A DNA stretch of 10,036 nucleotides from Ktedonobacteraceae bacterium (GCA_017354095.1 JAFMRP010000095.1:1-10036), one strand, 5' to 3'. Positions 1 through 6,418 are shown, counted from the first letter of the stretch. A program made the numbers and translations. The notes: generated from the sequence alone by a model not told the origin.

Positions 1-1166
1 TTGGCGCGGATGACTTCGGCTTCGGCCAGACCACGGGCGCGAATGATTTCGGCTTCAGCCATACCTCTGGCGCGCGTGGCTTCCGCTTCACCTGTACCGC
101 GAGCTTTCGCGGCATCTGCCTGGCCCTGTGCTTCCAGAACGAGGCGCTCGCGCTCAGCGTCCGCGACCGTCTCAATGCGGCGCCGCTCGGCTTCGGCGGC
201 TTTCTGGATCGTTGCTTGCAGTTCCAGTTCGCGGCGCTGGATTTCGGCCTGCTGCACTTTGACCTGGGCCTGCTTCTCAACCTCGGTCACCTTGATCGCT
301 TCGGTGACGACCTGCTGTTGCGTAATGTTGGACTGGATGTCGTAGGCTTTGTCGGCGGCAGCCTGCTGGCGTTTGACCTCGCCATCGAAGGCCGCTTTTT
401 TGAGGGACAGGTTACGCTGTGACTCGGCCTGCAGGGCGAGCGACTCGCTTTCAGCTTTCACGCGTTCCTGGTCGGCCTTAGCGCGAGCGACGGCAGCTTC
501 ACGCGCGGCATTGGCCTGCTGGATCTGCGTATCGCGCTGGGCCAGTGCGGCGGCGATGTCGGCCTGTTTACGGATAGAAGCGATTTCCGGGCGGCCCATG
601 TTAGTGATGTACTCGTTCTCGTCACGCACATCTTTAATGGTGAAGGAGATGACCTCCAGGCCCATTTTCTGCATATCGGGTGTGACGGTGCGCAGCATCT
701 TGCCGCCGACGCTTTCGGGATCTTTCACCAGATCTTCGACGGTCAACTGGCCGACGATACCGCGCAGGTGGCCTTCCATAACCAGGCGGATCAGGTTCTC
801 GCGCTCATCTTGAGACTTGCTCAAGAACTGTTCGGCGGAGGTTTTGACGCTTTCCTCGTCTGAGCGCACTTTAATCTGGGTGACGGCTTCGACGTTGACG
901 GCGACGCCCTGGGTGGTATAGAGTGCCTGGCGTGGGGCCACGTCGAAGGACATCAGCTCAAGCGAGAACTCCTGGGCCCGGTCAATCAAGGGGATGACCA
1001 GTTTACCACCTCCGGTGATGACCCTGGTTCCGCGCAGGCCATAGACGATCAGGGCCTGGTTAGGGCCGACTTTGCGCAAGAGCCGGCCAAAGATGGTAAA
1101 AACAATGAAGATCAACACAACAAGACCGGCAGCACTGCCAGCTATAGTAGTGAGAAGCGGATCCAT
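1..1166 (-). CDS. Flotillin / SPFH-domain membrane scaffold protein, 3' end cut by window edge
   Basis: The reading frame from ATG at 1166 stays open to the left edge, giving 388 residues; flotillins usually have about 450-510, so the C-terminus is missing. The start follows an AAGGAG at 1175-1180, eight bases upstream. Residues about 7-27 form one hydrophobic segment (AGSAAGLVVLIFIVFTIFG). Then comes the SPFH/band-7 region (about 30-210, beginning KVGPNQALIVYG). From about 205 a long Ala/Glu/Gln/Arg-rich coiled coil follows (KQADIAAALAQRDTQIQQA onward), as in YqiK/FloT-type flotillins. Family knowledge: flotillins oligomerise on the cytoplasmic membrane face and organise microdomains. It lies 5 nt after the NfeD-like gene; the flotillin-NfeD pairing is known from yuaG-yuaF and yqiK-yqiJ. 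The last visible residues are an 11-residue tandem repeat. Identity is confident; the client proteins are unknown. Confidence 0.93.
   Translation of the reverse strand, partial: MDPLLTTIAGSAAGLVVLIFIVFTIFGRLLRKVGPNQALIVYGLRGTRVITGGGKLVIPLIDRAQEFSLELMSFDVAPRQALYTTQGVAVNVEAVTQIKVRSDEESVKTSAEQFLSKSQDERENLIRLVMEGHLRGIVGQLTVEDLVKDPESVGGKMLRTVTPDMQKMGLEVISFTIKDVRDENEYITNMGRPEIASIRKQADIAAALAQRDTQIQQANAAREAAVARAKADQERVKAESESLALQAESQRNLSLKKAAFDGEVKRQQAAADKAYDIQSNITQQQVVTEAIKVTEVEKQAQVKVQQAEIQRRELELQATIQKAAEAERRRIETVADAERERLVLEAQGQADAAKARGTGEAEATRARGMAEAEIIRARGLAEAEVIRA
6..104 (-). repeat. Three 33-bp tandem repeats encoding 11-residue coiled-coil units
   Basis: Inside the flotillin gene, residues 355-387 read as three consecutive 11-residue units: ARGTGEAEATR, ARGMAEAEIIR and ARGLAEAEVIR. 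An imperfect earlier unit (AQGQADAAK) precedes them. Each unit is 33 bp and keeps the A-R-G-x-x-E-A-E core. An 11-residue period fits a right-handed hendecad coiled coil in the flotillin domain. More units may lie beyond the window edge. Confidence 0.8.
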
Positions 1167-1171
1167 ACTAT

Positions 1172-1993
1172 TTACTCCTTTTGAGTATCTTTACCTGTAA
1201 CATATTCTGTATCAGAGCGGTTTAATTCATCTAAGAGAGTACGTAATTGTCCGAGATCGGTGCCTTCAGGGAGTTGGGGTTCTTCCGTGTCTTCCTGATT
1301 GATAAAGTGTTCCCAGGTATCGACTTCCGCGATACCATTCTGGTAATTGACGACGACCACCTCCTGATCGCGTTCGATGCGGCGGCCATCCGTGCTGCGG
1401 GCAGGGATACTTTTGCGCATGCCTCCTGGTGAGATATAGAGGATCTCGCCCAGACTATTATCGCGGATGGTCATGCTCACCTTGCCTACCAGGCCAACGC
1501 GATCCGATATGTCCTGGACCGTATTCGCCTCGCCTTCGCCGAAGATGCGGCTCATCAGCCAGAGGATCATAGCCGCGATGACCAATCCGCCCACGATGGC
1601 GATAGAGAAGGTCAGTGGCAAGATCAGGGGGAAGAGGTTTTTGAGTACATAGCCTAAGAAGCCAAAGACGAGCAGGAACAGCGCGATGGAGAGGGGGCTG
1701 AACATAGAAAGGAAGGAGAACTGGCCTCCTCCTGTACGTGTGGCCTCGCCGCGCCCGATCTGTACGCCTTTGTCGCCGCCGGGGGTAAGGGCGTGGCCGG
1801 TGTGGGCGGTATGTCCCAGGTGGCCACTGGCGTGTCCGATGTCCCCGGCATGAAATAGCCCATGTCCGGCATCATGGCCTGCCACATGGCCATGTCCCCA
1901 GCCGCCGAGGAGTAGGGCTACCAGGAGGTAGATCACGCCGAAGAGAAAACAGCCGATAAAAAACAAGGAAAGAGGGTCAGTTACGATTGGCAT
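1172..1993 (-). CDS. NfeD/YuaF-like membrane protein with C-terminal OB-fold and histidine-rich loop
   Basis: A 273-residue membrane protein, probably the partner of the flotillin 5 nt downstream. The frame is open further upstream (to 2200). I chose ATG 1993 because AAGGAG at 2001-2006 stands 7 nt before it, the protein then begins with a transmembrane helix (about 8-30), and the upstream stretch is Cys/Ser-rich and reads like a shadow of the overlapping gene. Order: helix 1; a Gly/His-rich stretch with ten histidines between residues 34 and 67; two further helices (about 100-117 and 122-148); then a soluble beta-rich domain at about 163-228 (starts DRVGLVGKVSMTI, ends NGIAEVDTWE) typical of the NfeD OB-fold; and an acidic tail. 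Family knowledge: NfeD-like proteins are encoded beside flotillins or stomatins and help organise membrane domains. YuaF itself is shorter (about 174 residues). The His-rich loop might bind metal, which is inference. Confidence 0.85.
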   Translation of the reverse strand: MPIVTDPLSLFFIGCFLFGVIYLLVALLLGGWGHGHVAGHDAGHGLFHAGDIGHASGHLGHTAHTGHALTPGGDKGVQIGRGEATRTGGGQFSFLSMFSPLSIALFLLVFGFLGYVLKNLFPLILPLTFSIAIVGGLVIAAMILWLMSRIFGEGEANTVQDISDRVGLVGKVSMTIRDNSLGEILYISPGGMRKSIPARSTDGRRIERDQEVVVVNYQNGIAEVDTWEHFINQEDTEEPQLPEGTDLGQLRTLLDELNRSDTEYVTGKDTQKE

Positions 1994-2306
1994 AGCTCTG
2001 CTCCTTGCAATCTGAAAGTGCTGGTATATGTTGTCGATCAACACGTTCGAGGATACCAATGATACCGACCAGCACACCCGCGACCCCCAACACACATGCC
2101 AGTGACAGACAGAGGTAGAGTGGAGATGTGCCAACGAGTGTGAGAAGGGGAAACAGGTGGTCTGCAAACAGGCTGGTGATGCAGAGCATTGTTGCTCCAC
2201 CGAGTAGCACGAGCGAGGTCAGTAGTGGGCGTCGTTTGATCAGCCCACCAGGACGTGCTCTGCGCTGTAGTTGTTGGCCCACCGATTGATACGGATGCTG
2301 TAACAT
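1977..2306 (-). CDS. Small two-helix membrane protein of unknown function, first gene of the NfeD-flotillin module
   Basis: I do not recognise a family. From ATG 2306 it has 109 residues: a basic N-terminus (QQLQRRARPGGLIKRRP), two hydrophobic segments (LLTSLVLLGGATMLCITSLF and LYLCLSLACVLGVAGVLVGI) and a polar C-terminal tail. The frame stays open to GTG 2354 and ATG 2348; no start has a clear Shine-Dalgarno, so the 5' end is uncertain by up to 16 residues. Its stop lies 17 nt inside the downstream NfeD-like gene, which suggests translational coupling. In the competing frame over this stretch the translation is Cys/Ser/His-rich without structure, while this frame gives clean helices, so I take this one as coding. 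A TATACT at 2407-2412 could be the -10 of the module's promoter, but no good -35 accompanies it. Confidence 0.6.
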   Translation of the reverse strand: MLQHPYQSVGQQLQRRARPGGLIKRRPLLTSLVLLGGATMLCITSLFADHLFPLLTLVGTSPLYLCLSLACVLGVAGVLVGIIGILERVDRQHIPALSDCKEQSYANRN

Positions 2307-2440
2307 AAGGCAGGGTTCTGCTCTCTCTGTCCTGCCTGTGGTTGCCATACGCACAGGCTGTCAGACATATCTAGATTGACCATCGCTGGTACGATGCGGC
2401 CTACATAGTATAGACGTGTCGATAGAAGAAAGATACAATT

Positions 2441-2938
2441 TTAGCCCCTATTGGTGGTTTCTTCGTGCGCCATAACAGCGTCAACAATTGCTTCGAGTTC
2501 TTCGAGGGAGAGATGGGTCAGTTTGCGGAAAATCTCAATGTAGCGGCGTGGTTGCTGGGAATTGGCCAGAGCCTGTAGTAGCTCTTGCAATTCTGGCTCG
2601 GTATTCCACTCGGCTTCGGTTGCTCGCAGCCAGTTCGTCAGCCGGTCGGCGTCGCTTTCCATCATGCTGGTCGTGAGCAGGTCGGTGCTGAAATTGGGGG
2701 GATCGCTGACCAGGTAACCCGGGTGGACTTTGAAGAAGCGGGCCAGCAGGTCGCGGCTTTTAGCGGTCAGGTGCAGTCGCTTGGCGCTTTCCAACTGCGA
2801 GAGGTAGGCCTGGCTGATGCTTTCTCCAAGCTCTTTCTCCATGGTCTTGACCACTTCTGTCTGTGTCATGGGCCGGTTGTAGCCGCGCAGCTCTCCTTCA
2901 ACTTCGCGCAAATGTTTGATTTTCTCCGCGAGATCCAT
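2441..2938 (-). CDS. XRE-family helix-turn-helix transcriptional regulator (EspR-like architecture)
   Basis: A 165-residue DNA-binding protein. Residues about 4-75 form an XRE/Cro-type domain: a first helix (LAEKIKHLREVEG), a second containing MTQTEVVKTME, the recognition-helix region SISQAYLSQLESAKR (about 40-54), and a closing helix with LLARFFKVHPGYL. The turn wording and the closing FFKVHPGYL resemble mycobacterial EspR, which also has a helical C-terminal dimerisation region; here residues about 96-160 are helical (ending LSLEELEAIVDAVMAHEE). No sensor or metal-binding domain is visible. ATG 2938 follows a weak GGAAAGAG. A near-consensus sigma-70 promoter lies just upstream, and a direct repeat overlaps its -35, so autoregulation is likely. 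It sits between the acylase and the flotillin module on the same strand; its targets are unknown. Confidence 0.85.
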   Translation of the reverse strand: MDLAEKIKHLREVEGELRGYNRPMTQTEVVKTMEKELGESISQAYLSQLESAKRLHLTAKSRDLLARFFKVHPGYLVSDPPNFSTDLLTTSMMESDADRLTNWLRATEAEWNTEPELQELLQALANSQQPRRYIEIFRKLTHLSLEELEAIVDAVMAHEETTNRG

Positions 2939-2971
2939 CGTCGTCTCTTTCCATAACGAAATGCTATACAG

Positions 2972-3000
2972 AGTTTAGCTGACTGCTATGATTTTGTCAA
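2972..3000 (-). promoter_or_regulatory. Near-consensus sigma-70 promoter of the XRE regulator gene
   Basis: On the minus strand TTGACA (3000-2995) is followed after exactly 17 nt by TAAACT (2977-2972). The -35 is perfect, the -10 matches four of six positions, and the spacing is optimal. The -10 is 33 nt before the regulator ATG, giving a short leader. An AAGTGTTAAAAG repeat (plus-strand reading, 2999-3010) overlaps the end of the -35 box. Confidence 0.75.
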
Positions 3001-3041
3001 GTGTTAAAAGTGATAGAACGAACAAAACGAAGTGTTAAAAG
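2999..3041. repeat. Pair of 12-bp direct repeats at the XRE promoter, candidate operator
   Basis: AAGTGTTAAAAG occurs at 2999-3010 and again, identically, at 3030-3041. The repeat period is 31 bp, close to three helical turns, so both copies face the same side of the DNA. The first copy overlaps the -35 box of the regulator promoter. The likely reading is an operator bound by the XRE protein itself; that is inference from position. Confidence 0.5.
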
Positions 3042-3105
3042 CCGATGTGTTTATCCTGCGTTGCAGGAGCAGGTTATTGGAGCATGTGAGGAGATGCTCT
3101 GCCCC

Positions 3106-3142
3106 AAAAAAAAGGATGAGGCTTGCCGCATGCACAAGCCTC
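3106..3142 (-). terminator. Probable rho-independent terminator downstream of the acylase gene
   Basis: GAGGCTTG (3118-3125) and CAAGCCTC (3135-3142) form a perfect 8-bp stem with a 9-nt loop. In minus-strand direction the stem is followed by ATCC and then eight T residues (3113-3106). It lies about 175 nt past the acylase stop and about 105 nt before the XRE promoter, so it would separate the two transcription units. Confidence 0.6.
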
Positions 3143-3148
3143 CCAAAT

Positions 3149-3181
3149 GTATCGCAGGGCCTGTGACACACCCTGCGATAC
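3149..3181. repeat. Perfect 11-bp inverted repeat between acylase and XRE genes
   Basis: GTATCGCAGGG (3149-3159) and CCCTGCGATAC (3171-3181) are perfectly complementary. The 11-nt loop itself contains TGTG-A-CACA, so nearly the whole 33 nt is self-complementary. There is no T-run next to it on either strand. It may assist the adjacent terminator at 3106-3142, stabilise the acylase mRNA end, or be a protein-binding site. Confidence 0.6.
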
Positions 3182-3294
3182 GATTACTTATAGCTTACCG
3201 AAAGGATATCAAAAAAAACTCACGAATTTGTAAAATAATTCTAAGATTTCTCTTAGCTTTCTCGATAATCTTTTTGTATTTTCCAGTGAGAGCG

Positions 3295-3318
3295 TGAGGT
3301 ATAGGAGGCTATACCTCA
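3295..3318. repeat. 10-bp perfect hairpin that includes the acylase stop codon
   Basis: TGAGGTATAG (3295-3304) and CTATACCTCA (3309-3318) pair perfectly around a 4-nt loop. On the minus strand the structure begins with the TGA stop codon of the acylase (3318-3316). No T-run follows, so it is not a standard intrinsic terminator; it may protect the 3' end of the mRNA or affect termination of translation. Confidence 0.6.
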
Positions 3319-5724
3319 GCCCTGTTTGGGCAGGAGGTGCAGGGTTCCTTCCTGCTGTGCCTCGATCGCCTCGCGCTCGGCCAGCATTGGATGGTGCTCG
3401 ACATGCAGCCACATATCGATAAAGTCGGCGTAGTGTTTGCTGGCCGGGTGGCCGGATTGGCCGGGGGCGTGCCCGGAGAGTGAGCCGGGCAGGTTGGCCA
3501 GGTTAATGATCTGGCGGTAGGATGGCACCGTGATCGTCTCATACGGCCGTGTGGGAAGCGTTGCGCCCATGTTAATGGTATCGATATCGCCGCCGACGGG
3601 GTATGGGCCGCGATTGAAGAATTTGTTCAGTAGTTTGATATTGCCCAGTGGGTGGCCGTAGGTCATATAGTGGATACGGCCGTAGCGCCAGCTGGTCACA
3701 TCGTTGCCCAGGAGATCGCGTAACTCCTCGACGGTGGCCGTGAGAGCCTTCTTCAGCGCCGTATCCCACGAGGAAGGGCCGTTGGGGATGGCCGATTGCG
3801 CGAACCAGCTATTATCGCGGTCTTTGAGCAGGCGAATGAGCAGTGGTTTGCTGCGGCTGGCGTAGCCGTTGGTGGTGATAAGCGCGGTCGCGCCGCTGCC
3901 CATATAGCTGCGCAGCAGATCTTCATCGTCGCCGATAAGCGTGCTCAGCACGATCCATTCCAGTTTGCGCAGGAACGTGGTATAGATAGAGGCGCCGATG
4001 CTATCGGGGGCGAGCATATAGTCCCAGGAGCGCAGCGTGTCGAGAGCCGTCTTTTCCAGTGGTGTCTCTCCCGCCAGTTGTAGCATATGTGGCACGATCT
4101 CGGTCGCGGGCAGTGAGTAGTAGTCGGCCTGAATGGCAGCCATATCGTTGAGCGTCAGTCGTGCTTTGCTGGTGAGCAGGTCGCGGATGCGCTGCGCGCG
4201 ATAGCCATTGAGCCACTCGTTGGTAATGTAGTAGGGATAGCTATCGTCGACCACGCGATTGTTGGCCGTGACGATAAAGTGTTGTGGAGGATTGAAGGTT
4301 TGTGGTAGTTCTTCGAAAGGGATAAAGCCGGTCCATTCGAACTCGCCCGTCCAGCCTGGCATTGGTACCAGTGATTGACCCTGGCCACGAATGGGAATGG
4401 TACCGGCCATAATATAGCCAATATTGCCATCCTGGTCGGCGTAGACAAAGTTTTGTGGTGGCACATCCCAATCGCGCAGAGCGTTGAGGAAGCTGTTCCA
4501 GTCGCTGGCGCGGTTAAGCTTTTGCACGGCGGAGATGATATGGCATTGCTCCAGTCCTGTCCAGCGCAGTGCCAGTGGCGTTTCTTCGTGCAGGGTAGTG
4601 ATAATGGGGCCATGGCGGGTAATGCGCACCTCTTCGATCACCGGTTCTTTTTGGCCGCGCACGATGATCTCTTCGCGTACGACCTGAGCCTCTTCCCAGT
4701 GTCCTTGATATTCATACTGGTGTGGGTTGTGGGGATTGAATTTCTCGATGTAGAGATCCTGCACATCCGAGATAGCGTTGGTCACGCCCCAGGCGATATG
4801 CTGATTGTGCCCGATCACAACGCCGGGGCAGCCGGGGAAGCTTGCGCCGATCACGTCGATATCTCCGGCGACCAGGTGGCACTCGTACCAGATCGAGGGT
4901 GCGGCCTGTCCCAGGTGTGGGTCGTTGCAGAGGATCGGGGCGCCTGTTGTGCTCATAGTGCCATCCACAACCCAGTTATTGCTGCCGCCCATTGGTCCGA
5001 AGCCGCTCAGCTCTTTGATATGTTCATATTGCTCCAGCAGATCCAGGTTGAGTCCCTGATAGGCCATGCCGGGTGGGATAATGAGTGGATGATTGGGATC
5101 GTAGCCGGCTTCGAGCTGTGCCGCTTTTTCGAGGCCGAGCCTGGCGATCAGGCGTGCGCGAATAATCTCGGTTTCCCAGTTGCCGCCCAGGTTCCAGCCC
5201 ATCATTTTTGCCCATTGGATGGTATCGTCTGGTGTCCAGGCCGTCATTTTGAGGCGCAGCAGGGTAAACTCGATGGGCAGGCGTTTCTGTTCGATAAAGG
5301 CGTTGATGCCGTGTGTATAGGCCTCCAGAACGCGTCTATTGTGTGGTGAGAGGTGCGAAAGAGTCATCGCGGAGGAGCGGTGCATCCCCAGGCGTCGGCA
5401 GAAGCGATCGGTTTCCAGTGCGATGGGGCCAAAGATTTCGGAGAGCCGGCCCGATGTCAGGCGGCGATTAAATTCCATCTGCCAGAGCCTATCCTGGGCG
5501 TGGACGTAGCCCTGGGCGAAATACAGATCATCTTCATTTTCCGCGTAGATATGGGGGACACCATAGCGATCGGTGATGATTTCAGCAGGTTCATGCAGGC
5601 CATGCAGATAGAGCCTGCCCTGTTTTTGAGGTAGTGGGCGGCGCGTCAGCAGATAGTAGGCTCCGCCGGTCAGCCCCGCGAGTCCGGCTGTGGCCAGCAG
5701 AAATTTTTGCCACCTGGTTGACAT
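3316..5724 (-). CDS. Penicillin acylase family Ntn-hydrolase, membrane-anchored precursor
   Basis: An 802-residue amide hydrolase precursor of the penicillin G acylase / cephalosporin acylase / N-acyl-homoserine lactone acylase superfamily. These cleave themselves into alpha and beta chains, leaving an N-terminal Ser nucleophile. Here that residue is Ser248 in GGSNNW (codon 4983-4981). Counting it as beta-1, His270 (DPH) falls on beta-23 and Asn488 (TANN) on beta-241, the positions of the base-side residue and oxyanion Asn in the family. Other family signatures are HAQDRLWQME (75-84), GGDIDTIN (711-718) and PGQSGHP (754-760). Residues 8-27 are hydrophobic with no clear cleavage site, so the enzyme is probably anchored outside the membrane. 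ATG 5724 follows AGGAGG (5735-5740). It stands alone, divergent from a sugar importer. Natural substrate cannot be told from sequence. Confidence 0.93.
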   Translation of the reverse strand: MSTRWQKFLLATAGLAGLTGGAYYLLTRRPLPQKQGRLYLHGLHEPAEIITDRYGVPHIYAENEDDLYFAQGYVHAQDRLWQMEFNRRLTSGRLSEIFGPIALETDRFCRRLGMHRSSAMTLSHLSPHNRRVLEAYTHGINAFIEQKRLPIEFTLLRLKMTAWTPDDTIQWAKMMGWNLGGNWETEIIRARLIARLGLEKAAQLEAGYDPNHPLIIPPGMAYQGLNLDLLEQYEHIKELSGFGPMGGSNNWVVDGTMSTTGAPILCNDPHLGQAAPSIWYECHLVAGDIDVIGASFPGCPGVVIGHNQHIAWGVTNAISDVQDLYIEKFNPHNPHQYEYQGHWEEAQVVREEIIVRGQKEPVIEEVRITRHGPIITTLHEETPLALRWTGLEQCHIISAVQKLNRASDWNSFLNALRDWDVPPQNFVYADQDGNIGYIMAGTIPIRGQGQSLVPMPGWTGEFEWTGFIPFEELPQTFNPPQHFIVTANNRVVDDSYPYYITNEWLNGYRAQRIRDLLTSKARLTLNDMAAIQADYYSLPATEIVPHMLQLAGETPLEKTALDTLRSWDYMLAPDSIGASIYTTFLRKLEWIVLSTLIGDDEDLLRSYMGSGATALITTNGYASRSKPLLIRLLKDRDNSWFAQSAIPNGPSSWDTALKKALTATVEELRDLLGNDVTSWRYGRIHYMTYGHPLGNIKLLNKFFNRGPYPVGGDIDTINMGATLPTRPYETITVPSYRQIINLANLPGSLSGHAPGQSGHPASKHYADFIDMWLHVEHHPMLAEREAIEAQQEGTLHLLPKQG

Positions 5725-5780
5725 ATGTGTACACCCTCCTGATCCTTCAGGTATTTTTGTGCGATTCTCGACTTGTCTCT

Positions 5781-5789
5781 ATTTTATCA
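5781..5789 (-). promoter_or_regulatory. Extended -10 promoter element of the acylase gene
   Basis: The minus strand reads TGATAAAAT, a TGn extended -10 with TAAAAT (5786-5781) matching five of six consensus positions. No good -35 is seen, as is common for extended -10 promoters. It lies 56 nt before the acylase ATG, and the AGGAGG ribosome binding site falls within the resulting leader. Confidence 0.45.
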
Positions 5790-5979
5790 GATGGAGTGAC
5801 GATTGATGGGCACTCATAGGATGAAGTGAATGGAAGTTTTCTGGTGGTGCTCGTTATGCATTCTCAATATTTTATTGCTCTACTTGACTAGAAACTAAAT
5901 ATGTCGTGATGTGCTTATTTTTAAGGATGTTATTTTTCTGGCATCGTGGGAAATTCTTGCTGATGTATAGGTCAAAATA

Positions 5980-5994
5980 TTGACAACGTTTACA
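5980..5994 (+). promoter_or_regulatory. LacI/CcpA-type operator overlapping a TTGACA -35 box
   Basis: TGACAACGTTTACA (5981-5994) fits the catabolite-responsive-element pattern TGWNANCGNTNWCA at every fixed position and is nearly palindromic around AACGTT, as LacI-family sites are. A TTGACA (5980-5985) overlaps it and could be a -35 for the importer operon, but the sequence 16-18 nt later (around TACCCT) is a poor -10. The operator reading is stronger than the promoter reading. It lies about 570 nt upstream of the binding-protein start. Confidence 0.5.
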
Positions 5995-6010
5995 TTTATA
6001 TGTTACCCTC

Positions 6011-6029
6011 GCCTTAACGTTGTTAAGGC
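6011..6029. repeat. Inverted repeat with a second AACGTT core
   Basis: GCCTTAAC (6011-6018) and GTTAAGGC (6022-6029) are perfectly complementary around a 3-nt spacer. The site contains AACGTTGTT, sharing AACGTTGT with the palindrome at 6463-6474. Its AACGTT core is centred 31 bp after the core at 5985-5990. With a 3-nt loop it is more likely a DNA-binding site than an RNA hairpin, and no T-run follows. Confidence 0.45.
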
Positions 6030-6116
6030 TCGATCAATACTATGAGCATCGACGTCGGATGTTACTTTTTCCTGATTTCGGGAAAATTTTGTGACAACAT
6101 CAAACGGAGGTCGATT

Positions 6117-6233
6117 ATGTCGACGCAGTTTTTAGCCTCTTGCTGTATTTTTCTCTCGTCCCTGTGCCCACAAACTCTGTCTCTGCGTTGTCCTCCCCTT
6201 CCTTCATCGCTGCTTTCTTCTCATTACCAGTAG
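6117..6233 (+). CDS. Possible 38-residue small ORF in the importer leader region
   Basis: ATG 6117 is preceded by GGAGG (6106-6110) at 6 nt, the best ribosome binding site in this intergenic region apart from those of the two flanking genes. The peptide is 38 residues, rich in Ser and Leu, with four Cys (9, 10, 17, 25) and a Pro cluster (PPLP). It has no recognisable domain or clear signal peptide. The frame is open upstream to an ATG at 6042, without a good ribosome binding site. It ends 316 nt before the binding-protein gene, too far for a normal attenuation leader. It may be a real small protein or chance; the DNA is pyrimidine-rich, which biases towards Ser/Leu/Pro codons. Confidence 0.25.
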   Translation: MSTQFLASCCIFLSSLCPQTLSLRCPPLPSSLLSSHYQ

Positions 6234-6387
6234 TTTGTTTGCCCTCTCAGTGAGTGGAAGCGCTGAAATACAGATGCATTGTTGATCGATTTCGGTTATC
6301 TTCCTATCTCGCAGGTTGAGAGAGACGGATGCTAGTATGTGCGGTGTAGCGGCTTCGTTGAGTTGTCATTCTATTGTGAAGAGGACT

Positions 6388-6418
6388 GGTAAGCGAGCTT
6401 ACCTAACTGGAAAGGAGG
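6388..6418 (+). promoter_or_regulatory. Hairpin followed by an orphan Shine-Dalgarno tract (GAAAGGAGG)
   Basis: GGTAAG (6388-6393) and CTTACC (6398-6403) pair around a CGAG tetraloop. Seven bases later comes GAAAGGAGG (6410-6418), a near-perfect anti-16S sequence. No ATG, GTG or TTG lies at 5-10 nt; the nearest, GTG 6431, is 12 nt away and opens only six codons. Such stand-alone tracts are known in Bacillus thuringiensis cry3A as 5' mRNA stabilisers (STAB-SD). The same role here is inference. Confidence 0.35.

Noticed and set aside
1..813. Plus-strand open frames of 114 and 154 codons over the flotillin region
   Set aside because: They are Ser/Ala/Arg-rich shadows of the minus-strand flotillin, which has clear SPFH and coiled-coil features and a good ribosome binding site.
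1994..2200. Longer N-terminus for the NfeD-like protein (start at 2200)
   Set aside because: The extra 69 residues are Cys/Ser-rich and lie over the small membrane protein frame; ATG 1993 has AAGGAG at 7 nt and begins directly before the first helix.
2407..2412. TATACT as a -10 box for the small membrane protein-NfeD-flotillin module
   Set aside because: The hexamer is good, but no acceptable -35 lies 16-18 nt upstream and it is about 100 nt before the likely start, so I did not list it as a separate promoter.
3001..3297. 98-codon plus-strand frame in the acylase-XRE intergenic region
   Set aside because: It runs through the promoter repeats, the terminator stem and two other hairpins, has no ribosome binding site, and its product has no domain-like character apart from an AT-driven hydrophobic end.
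4375..5349. 324-codon plus-strand frame inside the acylase gene
   Set aside because: It is antisense to a well-supported acylase with conserved catalytic residues; such long antisense frames arise from codon bias.
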